In this document: positions 11,635-22,353 of the stretch, piece after piece
Numbering within the stretch: the first letter of the stretch is position 1
Layout: each line of letters begins with the position of its first letter
From: Candolleomyces eurysporus
Taxonomy: Eukaryota; Basidiomycota; Agaricomycetes; Agaricales; Psathyrellaceae
Direction: 5' to 3'
NCBI GenBank assembly: GCA_027579435.1
Contig: JANBPK010001472.1
Location: 1 to 64,000, forward strand
DNA: 64,000 nt
Notes under the pieces: model-generated
The model's database searches: none
The model's input: only the letters and a program-made list of their open reading frames with translations
What the model was told of the DNA's origin: nothing
Translations under genes and position numbers: made by a program

Positions 11635-12633
11635 CTATACGTTAGTGGCATCGACGGTATGCTCCCAAAGCTTCGTCTTTGCTTCCTCGCTACCATAGTA
11701 GCGCTTCCCTTCCAAATTCTCTCCATGATTGTCGAATCGAATGGCGCCATCGGTGCTGGTAAGGAGTCCATGCCACATGTATTCCGCACAATCGTGTCTA
11801 GTCACCAGGAACGGTCTAGCGAGAGTATTGGCAATGGGAGCGACAGCGCGCATCCAAGCCGAACGAGCGGACGAGATTAGGTTGGTGAGTACGCCACCGG
11901 GGTAGGAGTGGGCAAATATGATATCTGGGTTTCGCTCATGGAAAGACTGTTAAGGGAGACGAATAGTAGGGTAAGAAGACTGATTGAAGAAAAGCCTTGA
12001 CAGTCATTGACGCACCTCGATCATCAGGTCATTATACGTCGGTGCGGCGTCGGCAGCAGCCTTCACCGAATATCCCTTCTTCAACCCCAGATCATTGACG
12101 TCGATCTTTCCTGAGTACCCAGCAGAAAGAACTGACAAAACTCTGGCTTCCTCTTCCTCCTCCTTCGCCTTTCGCAAAGCGGGCAACAGTTGGTCGATGA
12201 ACTTCCATCTCCCGTAATAGTGGACGGCCAATTTCTTGTCAATACCCTCGGGTGTCTCGTCTCTTCCGCTCGTTGTGAAAAAGCCGGGACTCATGATGAG
12301 GTAGTTGATCTTCGAATGCCGAGCGAGAATCTCTTCGGAAGCAGATTTGACGTTTTTCATGAGGGTAGCGTCGCATTTGACGAACTCGTGGCTCCAAGAC
12401 TCTCCCTCCCCCGTTGTCGGTTTGGGGAAAGTAGCGATAATCTCCTTCGCAACGGCCTCACTCCTCCCGACGATGACAATGTGGGCCCGTCCAGATCTCC
12501 AGCGAGCAAAGGCCTCCGCCATACCTTGCCCAATACCCGACGTACCACCCACGACTACAGCGACGGGTGCGCCCTTGAGATTTCCAACGAACTCGGCATT
12601 GCTCCTGCGAATGGCTGCGAGAGTCGGCGACAT
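11635..12633 (-). CDS. Short-chain dehydrogenase/reductase (SDR) family protein
   Basis: Two exons, 12016-12633 and 11635-11946, joined by a 69-nt intron (donor GTGCGT, acceptor ACAG), give 309 aa. The Rossmann NAD(P)-binding turn is VAVVVGGTSGIGQG near residue 30, followed by HIVIVGRSE. The strand that usually ends in NNAG here reads NYLIMSPGFFT. In place of the classical YxxxK there is APTYNDLMIESFHERNP, then HSYPGGVLTNL. That pattern is usual in a basidiomycete SDR group annotated only as NAD(P)-binding proteins. Substrate unknown. It diverges from the DUF6699 gene at 13419 across 785 bp that should hold both promoters. Confidence 0.85.
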
Positions 12634-13418
12634 GGAAGACGTGGAATATTGCTGGTAGGCAACAGCGAAAATAACAGGAAGTGCGAAAAGGGCTGCGAGA
12701 CGCCTTTGGGGGGGTGTTCAAGGGGGAAAAAGGCATTGATATGGATTGACATACCACGACATCATTTATAGCCCATATCCCAGCCGAGAGTGACGAAGCC
12801 CATTGGCATGTGTGATCGGCGGTCCATGGCGGCTGGCGGCTTGGAATCAAGGACGTGGATCAACGGCAGAGCTGCAGTTCGGCACGTCCCGTGACTCAAA
12901 CGCGGGGGCAAACAGGGACACATAACGCCTCAGCGGAACCGTGTATCCAAGGACTGAGCAACAAGCCTAATCTCGAGATCTCCGAGTGAATCATTCTGGG
13001 GTGCAGAGGCGCTTGGTAAAACGAAGAGGCGTCCCATTGTTCTGTCCAACTCCGCTGTCATACTAGGGCCCGCCTCTGATGCGCGCCCAGGCGGACCCGC
13101 CATTAGAGCGTTCAGCCCGCCCAAGATTGCCATAAAAGGCTTAAGCGGACGTCAAAGTCGCTAGCGGCATCATCGGCATTTGAATTCTAATCAATACCAG
13201 CGACGTCGGTGGGCCCAGGTGGGAACCGTGGGATGAACGCGAGCGTCTGTCTGCCATATTTGGTAAGCCCGCCTTCTATCCGCCCATTCAATCGTGACTC
13301 ACTTTGAACACCCATCATCTTCTGACCGACCGCCGACACTTAAGCCAATTATGGTAATCCCGAGCATTGTTGAACACAATCAACAAACATTTTCTATAAA
13401 TTCGAGCGTACGGTCTTC
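12634..13418. promoter_or_regulatory. Divergent promoter region between SDR and DUF6699 genes
   Basis: 785 bp between two gene starts that point away from each other. A TATAAA-like sequence (CTATAAATTC) lies at about 13394-13403, about 20 bp before the DUF6699 start codon. No gene with a known domain is seen; frames near 12930-13133 are short and unrecognised. Confidence 0.4.
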
Positions 13419-14347
13419 ATGACTCAATCCAACTCCCCCAAGTCCCACGTTTCCTCCCCTCACAAGTCATATTTTGAACCGATGGCTTACAGCTCCCCGT
13501 CACAGTGGCCATTGTCCGACAAGGACTGGAACACATACTATCCATCATCGCAATCTTCGTCCACAGCCGTGTCCTCATGGGGAACAGGTATGGCAAAGAT
13601 TCTCATTTACACCCGACTGCTGGTGATGTTGACGCTCCTTTCCAGGTGGAATCCATTCGCCAACTTCCTACCATTCGGTTCCGCAGTCGTCACCAAGTCA
13701 GTGTTGCACGTCCGCTGTGTAGATAGTGGTTGACATTGATCCGTCTCTCATTAGTTCCATATGTTCCCAACTCGCCAGGCGCAAGTTCAGTGTACAGCCC
13801 GAGCCAAGCCAGCTTAAACAGCCTCTCCTATCAGAGCATCCCACCGATCCGAATCAGTTCATCTGCATCCAGTGCCAGTCAATTCTATAATGGTCCCGAG
13901 CTTCACCCTGCCCTTCTGTACGGAGCGGCACACTCAGTGCGGTTTGATACTGCCAATACACAATTTCCTTCCTCGCTCCCTCTAGACCCTCAAACGAGCG
14001 CGTTTCGTCCACCAATCTCTCAAATCACTGTGGAATTCCAAAATTTATGGAAATTCCAAATCGCTGTAAGCACAGGAGGGTATATCTCCGTTTATAGTCT
14101 GTTAGAGGGTATCTATCGTCACTGTCGCGCTGAACTGCGACGGGAACAGATTTCCGAGATGCCGAAGAACCTAAGGTCTGCGGCGAATGCCTGCTACCAG
14201 AACCGTATCCATCGACAGCGATCTCAAGCGGCATCGCCGCCTATGATTGTGCTTGATTTCCTGGTTGGAAACACCATGTTCGTTGGGTTATCGCCCAAGG
14301 CGCAGGACCCATCGACTTGGATCGTTCATTTCGGTCAAACCTTCTAA
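13419..14347 (+). CDS. DUF6699 domain protein, copy 1
   Basis: Three exons, 13419-13587, 13646-13696 and 13755-14347, give 270 aa without error. The first 120 residues are Ser/Pro/Tyr-rich and probably disordered. The C-terminal half fits DUF6699: HPALLYG start, AFRPPISQITVEF, FQIAVSTGGYISVYSLLEGI, a helix with R..A....R, then MIVLDFLVGNTMFVGLSP and WIVHFG. This domain is widespread in Agaricomycetes and has no known function. The Pfam assignment is from pattern memory. The gene converges on a second DUF6699 gene whose stop lies 620 bp away. Confidence 0.8.
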
Positions 14348-14966
14348 AGTGGACGTCAGAGCTACGCTCTCTCGTTTACTGAATGCTCTAGAGTGCCTCA
14401 GTCACCAGCCAGCCTCCTCCACTCATTACATTCGCCAAGTATAATGCTATCCGCCCAGGCTCTCTCCGCTTAGTCTGATTTATCTCTATCGTTATCGTCT
14501 GAACTATTTGTCTAAACCCTCCCCTCCATACGGACATCGTTGAACTCTTTCGAGAACTTTGATACCCTGTGAGAAACTTTCATTATCACTAGATGATTTT
14601 TCGTTTTTGTAGCATAGTTACGCAACGACGTGTTTGTATCATTAGTTTACAGAATGAATCAGCCTAAATCCCCTATCACATACGCCAACATCCTAGACGA
14701 CATACAGCACAAGAACTACAAAATAACCAACAAAGAGAGTGAGGTGAACCAAAGCAAAGACAGCGAGCGACGGCAGCGAGCTGTTAAAAATACAACAATT
14801 AGACCGGAGAAGTAAGGGAACTGTTATACATCGGATGACATGAAACCCCAAAGAGAATGAAGAAAAGCCCCAAAAGTATGAAAATGAGCGACATAGGGCA
14901 TACCATAACACCTGGAGGAAGTCACGGACTCCCGAGAATAGAGATAGACAGACAGAAATCGACCGT
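14348..14966. other. Convergent intergenic region between DUF6699 genes
   Basis: 619 bp between the two stop codons. The DNA is AT-richer than its flanks and carries only short frames. It should hold both 3' UTRs and polyadenylation sites; I cannot place them. Confidence 0.3.
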
Positions 14967-16384
14967 TCACCTCCCCTCAGCAAACACCAGCTTTCCAAGG
15001 ACACCATCTCTCGACGAGCGATCACCCTTCCTCTTCGACTCAATGCCGACAAGCACGGTCTTGTTCTTCAGGAAGTCGATCCTTTTGACACCCTCCGTCA
15101 AATCGTCCCCTGTTTCCCTGCACCTTCGGCGGTACGCCCTAGCGATCCGTCGCTGCTCAGGGGAATCTCCCTCGCCGAGTTCGTCCCACTCGTCTTGGCA
15201 GATACCCCTGGCCAAGGTACTGTGAATGGCGCAGAGGACATCAAGGTTGCTGACGAAAGCGTCAGAGTTGCCTTCGTCGTCCGAGTCATCGTCATCCTCG
15301 TCGTCCGAATCCGACGACGCGTCGATGTAAAACTTCTTCTCCTGCTTGCGGGGCAGGGAGCAGGAGCTTGAAGTTGCAGCACGGAGAGCGGGAGACGAGA
15401 ATGGTGACAACTCTCCCTTTCCTTGGGAAGGGGACGCAGGGGGCACAATCGGTCGACCGGTTGCATCGACCGGTGCTGAGTTCCCGGAAGCATGGATAAC
15501 GACAGGCCAGGGAAATTCATCACTCGTCAGGGTTAGCTTTCCCCGTGTAGGTGGCTCCGTGGCCGGCTCCAACAAGGTGCACATCGGAATACGCTTGTTC
15601 AAGTAGTCCATCGTGTTGTTGTTCGAAGGGGTCGCTGAGACGTCGTACTGGATCGGAGCAGCCGGCTTCCCGCTGCGGCCCAGGGCGAACAGCGGGTGCA
15701 TGTGCACTGCCTGAGGCTTCCNGGGGATTGCTGAACGACACATGGCATTCTATAAACGATCGATGGGGGGAATGAATTAATGAATCAGTACCTGAACGGA
15801 AGAAGGAAATTTGAGCAAGGACTCACTTGACTTGAGCGGCATCATCGGCGAGCTCTTTGGTGAACCCTTCATAGCTGACGACAATTTTTGCTTGCCACAT
15901 GAGGACTGAAGAGAGGACAGGGATGAGGAAGAGGAGGAGGATGATACGGTTCCGAAGGAGGAGACGGAAGAACTTCTCGACGGGGGTTGGGAGCAAACCG
16001 ACCGATCGGCTTTTGCAGGGTACTGGTAGCCATAACTGTTATCTGCCCAACGATCAGACTGCTGCTAAGATTGACAATTGAGCTGTACACACTTTGCATG
16101 GCATCGAGTGCGGCCTGCCGTGATTTTCCGTCCCATCCTGACCTCGGCGACGAATTCCAACTCGACTTCAGCTCGCTGGATATCACTTTCGGTGTCGCGG
16201 GACCGTATTGGTATTGAGGAAGAGATGGCGGTGATAGCGGTGGAGAGGGGAGGGGTACTTGAGCTGGTGAGTAGAAATGGGAAGGGGTATCGGTGGGAGA
16301 TTGTTTAGGAGTACTGTTCCCAGAAGATGATGAGTGCTGAGAGGCGAAGTTTATCATTTTGCGGAAGTAGGAAGGCATTGTCAT
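14967..16384 (-). CDS. DUF6699 domain protein, copy 2, with long Ser/Pro-rich N-terminus
   Basis: The start MTMPSYFRKMINFASQ opens a Ser/Pro-rich region. A second block in another frame (SDRWADNSYGYQYPAKADRS to about 15827) continues the same composition, so an intron or error lies between them near 16080-16200; I could not fix it. Exon 3 (14967-15749) carries the domain: HMHPLFALG, PIQYDVSATPS, LEPATEPPTRGKLTLTSDEF, PWPVVIHASG, VLCAIHSTL, YRRRCRETGDD and GVKRIDFLKNKTVLVGIE. The N at 15722 must be dropped to join exon 2 to the domain frame (VSFSNP-RKPQAVHMHPLF). An Asp-rich acidic run (DASSDSDDEDDDDSDDEGNS) interrupts the domain. Function unknown. Confidence 0.75.
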
Positions 16385-17137
16385 TGGGGGAATAAGGAAG
16401 AGCGAAAGTTACCAAAGCCCTTATAATATCTAGGGTAATTGCTTACGAGCTCATGTTTGCTGGCAGCGAAAGCAGAATCAGGGTTCACCAGACCCTAGAC
16501 CGAACGAAGGCGCGAAACGCACGTGTAGGGACCTTTTTGTGCTGTACGTTCGGAAGAGGTAATGCTCGGGTAGAGAAGCATAGCCCGCCAGTGTCTTGTC
16601 TCCTAACATGACGCCTGCCGACGTCGAAAAATGTTGGACGAGCGAGCACGAGGAGATGCGAGTTAGGTCGGGTAATCCATGCCGAGAATGTGTTCAGGGT
16701 TTCGTCCTGATAACGTTACTAGATATCGTATGATTCGATGCATTTCCCTCTCACCATAAAGGACCAGTTGAAACAGAGAGTTTGCGATCGATAGCGTCAT
16801 TCACGTCCATAGTTAAGGTGCTGAGGTGGCAGCAAATGTCAAAATGCGGGTGCTCAAATCTGGCGTCTATCATGCCGGCACTGACAGACAAAACGCCGTG
16901 TTGATGCCGCTGCTTCCATCAGATTTGCCGAGTGTCGGCGCGAAATCGGAGACGATAAGATGCATAGGCGGTGTCTTCCTCATTCCAACAGAAAAATTGG
17001 CAAGAAAATGTCGGTTATACTTGTCTCGTGCCCGGTAATTTTCGACATAAATAGATACTATTCACAGCTATAATTTGAAGAATCGGAAAGCCACACTGCA
17101 CAACTATTTACGCTGCTGTCGCATGGCTCAAATAGAA
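16385..17137. other. Intergenic region upstream of DUF6699 copy 2
   Basis: 753 bp between a gene start and the GH30 stop, both on the minus strand. No gene, repeat or RNA recognised. Confidence 0.3.
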
Positions 17138-19611
17138 CTAGGCAGGTGCGTACCACAACAGCGTCGTCACTCCAACAGGGAATGTGTAGGTGGCCTGAGG
17201 AATTAAGCGGCTATTATCATCCGGTGCTGCGGGAACTTAAAGATGATAACCGTACCTGCATTCCTCGAAACGAGATCGTTGTTTTCAATGGCACGGGATT
17301 CCAACCATTAGAACCGCCATCATTCCCTGAAAGATGCGAACGAAGTTAGACATACACTCGAAGAGTCTAGGCGGCCCGAGAGGTCGCGAGTAGATCCCGA
17401 CACGCACAGTTAAGCACTACGAGGGAATATCTAGCCCATTCAGCTTGTGAAGAGCGACGGGTGACGAAGGCGGAAACACGAAGTGCCCATCCTTTTCCAC
17501 CCTTCATGGCCGTTCCGATCCGTTGACCGAATGGTCCTCCATCATCCTGAGGGAGAATAGCTTTCGACGCCTGGGCCATTGCATAGACTGATCGTTGAAT
17601 TAATATGAGTGCTTCGGAGGGAAGGCATATTGAACTCACATTCCTGGTTGAATACGTAGCTCCCGTCGTTATTTACTGTCACAAGGGGGCGACATCCAGG
17701 TCCGCCGCAGCTATTGGTTCCAGGTAGCTTAGGGTTACCTGCGCCGTCCAGCGCAATATTCCACATCAGGCCCTATGTCCATGGAGGTTATACCCCGCAT
17801 TCATATTGGGAGAATCGTCAGGGAACTTACTGTGCGTGCAAACCTCTCCACACTCCCGACCCAGCTGCGAGCCATCGTGATCAATGCATGTGTTACCTTC
17901 GGGAAAGTCAATCTCTTACAGGTTGTCCATATACCACTGTTGAAGACCGTTAGTACCAAATAGAGTAAAAGTGAATAAAGGCTCTCCGAACACACCTTGA
18001 TGTCATCCCACCAGTCGGACCCGTAAGTTCCGGAGCATTCGGTAAAGTAGATGTCCTGTCGGTGGGCGGGAATGAGTCGCATCACATGAACGGTGCAACA
18101 TGAGGGAAGAAGAACCTACATACCTTGTTGGGACGACTGCTATGAAACAGATCTTGATTCTTCACTGAACCTGCATAGCAGTGAAACGCAATACCAGAGA
18201 GGGCTTCCCCGGCTTGGTCCAGCTATGTCGCCAAAGAACCATTGGCAATGAGTACTAGACTTGTCAATATGACGTCGACCAATTAAACCTACGATTTCAC
18301 CCGGATACCACGCAGCGTTGTCCCAATTATGCTGCGAATAAAGTAAGCATGGCTCTCGACTCTAGACAATTGGACCGAAGGGCGCACCTCGTAACCGACG
18401 ATCTTGATTCGTCCCAAGCCAGTCGAATCAAGTGCATTACGCAAAGCGACCACAATTCCCGCTTCTACGTCGGGTGTCATCAAACACGTTGGGTACGTCG
18501 GGTTACTGTTCTGGGGTTCGTTCTGGAAAAACCGTTCAGACGGGATTAGACACGTAAAACCGAACGATGGACGACATGCACCTGAATCGATATCGCGTAA
18601 ATGGGAACCCCCTGTGACTGGAAACCCTGAACAGCTCTGAGCAAATACCGGGCATCTGGGCAAATCAGCCTCATGGCCGATGCCGGTGTCACGGTTGGAA
18701 GAGCAGCGAGACTTACAAGCAGGGATGTATCGCTCCAGCATATTTCCGCCGTTCATCGTCTGAGAGTCTTTCATCCAACCCGGCTGGAAGAGAGGGTCAG
18801 GAAATACTGAAGGGACAACTGTGAGAGAAGCCCTTACCGGCGACCAGGGTACCAAGTGAAGCTTGAGGTACTCGTTTATAGCCATTACGTCTCTCAAGAC
18901 AGCGAAAACATGGGATGGGACCTGTGTTATGTCAAATCGCGACATTGATTCATCTCCCTTGTAATCGTTTAGACTGTAAACTGCTCCCTAGGGTCAGCCA
19001 TTCCTTGACTACGCAAGTATGGGCAGAGGGGACTCACCGTTCGCTGAGAAATCGGAAGCCCCAATTGGAACACGAATGTAATTCAAACCCGCTCCGCTCC
19101 CTGAGGTGGACGGGTTGAAGGCCGTGTTCATAAGAGCCCAATAGTTGGAGGGATTTCGTTTCTGTCCCTGAATGTCAGTAGGAGGATGATTTAAGATGGT
19201 TGTTCGATCCCACCTTTAGATTATTCAAGACCAACGCCGAAGCGTCCGCTAAGAGGACGTTTCAAAGTAAGGTGAGTTCATCACAATGGAGCCATGTATT
19301 TGGACGGTGAAGCCCACTTAGAGTTGCTCCGAATCCGAGCATCACCTGGTACTGTGCTCGATCATCGACGGCAATATCTGCTTCACCAATGGGTCCTGGT
19401 TGAACGAAGTTGATTGGTGAGGACGGTCTCAGCGAGGTGAGTAGCTGAGATCGATCCCACGTCGTTTGCCACTACAAACGAGACGACGATTGTGAGGTGG
19501 CCATCAAAATTTTACCGACGAAAAATAGAAACTCACCACGTCCCAAATCTGCTGACATTTGCAGAAGGGGAGGCATAGTAGATAGAGAATTTGCAGAATC
19601 GCAGCAGCCAT
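17138..19611 (-). CDS. GH30 endo-beta-1,6-glucanase (secreted)
   Basis: The start MAAAILQILYLLCLPFCKC is a short hydrophobic signal-like leader. Many small exons then give the GH30 core in order: QYQVMLGFGATL, DASALVLNNLK, GAGLNYIRVPIGASDFS, PWSP, PGWMKDSQTMNGGNM, then ISIQ joined to NEPQNSNPTYPTCLM, where the Glu of NEP is the expected acid/base. YFTECSGTYGSDWWDDIK follows, and its Glu is the expected nucleophile. After it come MWNIALDGAGNPKLPGTNSC, GGPGCRPLV, MAQASKAILPQDDGGPFGQR and YSLVVLN. Final exons read ISFRGMQ then ATYTFPVGVTTLLWYAPA and a TAG at 17138-17140. No key residue is missing. GH30 enzymes of this type cleave beta-1,6-glucan, acting in wall remodelling or attack on other fungi. 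Confidence 0.88.
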
Positions 19612-20282
19612 GGTAATAAGAGCCACCCCCGACGTTCTACAGAGTGCTGGGTGACCCTTGAGGTCTCATCTTATAGTCGTACCATTCACCTTTTGGGACC
19701 AACCTGAGCCAACGGTGGAACGTTATGTTCCGGTGGGTTCACCTCGCCACCCATTTCCGTATTGCCCTTCGATTGAGCTTTAGTGCTTGAGCACGAGAAC
19801 AGGATACGACGTCCATTCGAAAGGATCTAGCGTGAGTCTAAGCAGGTGATTAAAGAACGCGAGGTGAGGGATCTGCATACCTCGTTGCGGGACGGGCGGC
19901 ACTGCCTGAGACGGGCCTTCATCTGGCTCTCAGTTCACAGGTCTTTCCCCATCCTGGGGCATAGCGAGTAAGGACAGTAAAAATTCTGTAATATACGACA
20001 AGAACTGGTCAAGGAAGTGCAGATGCTAATAACGACAGTGACAGTACTAGTGATGAACGCAGGAGGCAAGATGATGTACGAAGGAGATGCTAAGTGTTAG
20101 CAAATTATATAATACAAAAACAATGCCGAAAACTACAAAATGCGCAATGTCATACGATGAGAAGATCGAAGTCTATGTAATGTGGTGTTGTACAAGATGA
20201 ACAAATGCGAAATGAAAACAATGATATGTCGATAGCAAGAAAGGACAGAGAAAGAATGAGCAGAACCTGAAAGAGCAGTGTG
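19612..20282. promoter_or_regulatory. GH30 upstream region
   Basis: 671 bp upstream of the GH30 gene and downstream of the HMG gene, both on the minus strand. No gene or repeat recognised. Confidence 0.3.
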
Positions 20283-22353
20283 TCAACGGTTGGTCCGTGG
20301 ATCTAAATCTTCGACATGGTCCCAGTCATCAGCGGATAAACCCATGCCCATTGAGTCTTGCTGTCGGCTGGAGCTGGACCAATGAGCATCTTGAGGGTAC
20401 CAGCCCCCGGCACTAGAAGGCTTGGGTGAGGCAGCACTATCTAGGCGGCCGGCCTTATCAAGTCGACTTCCGTCAATGCCGGGGTTAAATGAGTAGTCCC
20501 CCGCCCATCCGGTAAGGGTCGAGTATGACGTAGGTGGAAAGGTTAGCGACGAGGGGGCAACGGGAGGTAGAGGGTGGTAGTAGTAAGGAGGTTCGATAGT
20601 ATTGGGATCTGCAGCGTGAGGGGTTGGACTGGTATTGGTGCCCAGCGGCGGAAACGTGTTCGACGAGAGCGGGGGAGGATCATCCAGTGGATCTTTGATA
20701 TCGACTATTAGACCATGGCGATTAGCAGGGTTGTTCCAGGAAGTAGCTTCACTGCCATCGCTAGGAAGGTCACTCGAGTCGAAGTTCTATAAGGTCAGGC
20801 GGGCATTAGCATAGGAGAATACTGGAGAAATGGGATCTCACCTTGCCATAGCTCTCGTACGCCATCACAGTGCTGTCCGTTTCGTACCCCATTTCGCGGT
20901 GGGGGATTTCATCGGAACACTGTTTGTCTGACGAGGCTTGAGAAAGATCCGATTGGCTCGAGGCCCAGTGCCAGTACGACCCCTGGCCGGATTGAGGTCC
21001 ATACGGCGTGAGTGGATCTTGAGGCTGCCAGTCGGAGGGCTGAGGGAGTGTGTATCCGACCGATGGCGAGCGGAGGGGGGCTTTGGCATAATCACGTTGA
21101 ACAGAGCTATCGCTGCTGGTTGCACTAGGCGCTGAGGGAATGTTGAAACGATTTGTGGGACAAAGATCGGCGATTGAAGGAGATGAGGTCGAAGGGGATG
21201 ATTCGGGATGAGACCGAGTGAACATTTGCGTCAGCGGCACCGTCGATATGCCTTTAGGAGGTGGTTTTCCAGAACCGCGACTGTCCTTCAGATCCTGGAC
21301 GGCAGAATTGGGCTTCAGAGAATCCGCTCCAATGGCTGTGGACGGAGATTGCGAGGGTATAGGAGATTGGGAAGGATCTGGAGATCTCTCTTCACCCGAA
21401 GTCGACGCAGTTGAATGACGATCCGGAGACGAAACAAGGGAGGGGCTGCCGGGTGACTGAGGGGTAAGCCGATCGGGTTTGCCCCTCAATGAAGTCTTCA
21501 TTTGAGAGCCTGGCGCTGGCTTCCGGTTCTTATCTTCCCACTCTTCCACTGCAATTGCCAACTCGTCCCCCTTCTTCCCTTCGCGAATGAGGTCAGCTAT
21601 CTTGGCACAGCGGTCGTCATCAGCCGGACGGTTTGTCTCCCTCTCCTTGCCTTTACTTCTTGACTTGCTGGCCTCGTCTTTCCGCGCCTCGTCATTTGCT
21701 TCCCCGCCTTCAGAGGGCTCATTGGCTTTGATCACAGTACTTCGACGTCTTGAGCCAGTGCCGCCTTCCTTCGGCTTCGCCTTGCCCCCAACGGGATACG
21801 GACCTGGTCGAAACCGCCAGTCTGGGTACTGCTGGCGATGCTCTTCCTGGGCGACGACTGCCTTGGCCTCCCACTCGGCTCGTTCTTCAGGCGAGAGAGC
21901 CTTCCAGTAGTGCCCTATACGATACTTCAGAGCCAGGCGCCCACGTGGAGGAAACAACTCACCGATGATCTTCGAGAGGTTACTGTGGTTCCCTTCGACC
22001 TTGTCGGGTATCTGCTGACTTTTGATGAACGAGGAACGAAAGAGGATGAAGGCGTTCGGGGGACGTGGAATGTGGCTAGAGACGCGCTTCTTTGGCTGTT
22101 GGCCACGTGTAGACTTGGAACGAGGACGCCCAGACGACGTTGGGGGCATGGGGTGGTCGACTGGAGAGGGTGGAAGACTGAACGAGGCAGTCACGGGGGA
22201 TTCTGTTGTTGAGATGTTGGACGAGGTGGAAGCGATGGTGATTGTTGACGGGGTTACCTGGGAAGAATCCAAATCCGCGAGAGAAGGAGAAGCAGAGTCA
22301 AGTAGGAACGTGTAGTTCGATGACGAGTCCGGCTTGTCAACGAGAGGTGGCAT
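20283..22353 (-). CDS. HMG-box (MATA_HMG type) transcription factor
   Basis: Three exons, 21963-22353, 20842-21914 and 20283-20786, give 655 aa. The HMG box spans residues about 94-164: HIPRPPNAFILFRSSFI, then HSNLSKIIGHYWKALSPEER and EEHRQQYPDWRF. It is split by a 48-nt intron (21915-21962) that contains no stop and has a length divisible by three. Unspliced, it would place 16 foreign residues after SKII; spliced, it restores the canonical KIIGHYWKAL. N-terminal and C-terminal parts are Ser/Pro-rich and low complexity, typical of activation regions. The protein resembles basidiomycete sexual-development regulators such as Prf1/Ste11-like and pcc1-like HMG proteins, but I cannot assign the orthologue. 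Confidence 0.88.
21915..21962 (-). other. In-frame 48-nt intron inside the HMG box
   Basis: Donor GTGAGT and acceptor ATAG. Length is divisible by three and there is no stop, so retention would insert 16 residues between helices 1 and 2 of the DNA-binding box instead of truncating the protein. Confidence 0.8.
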
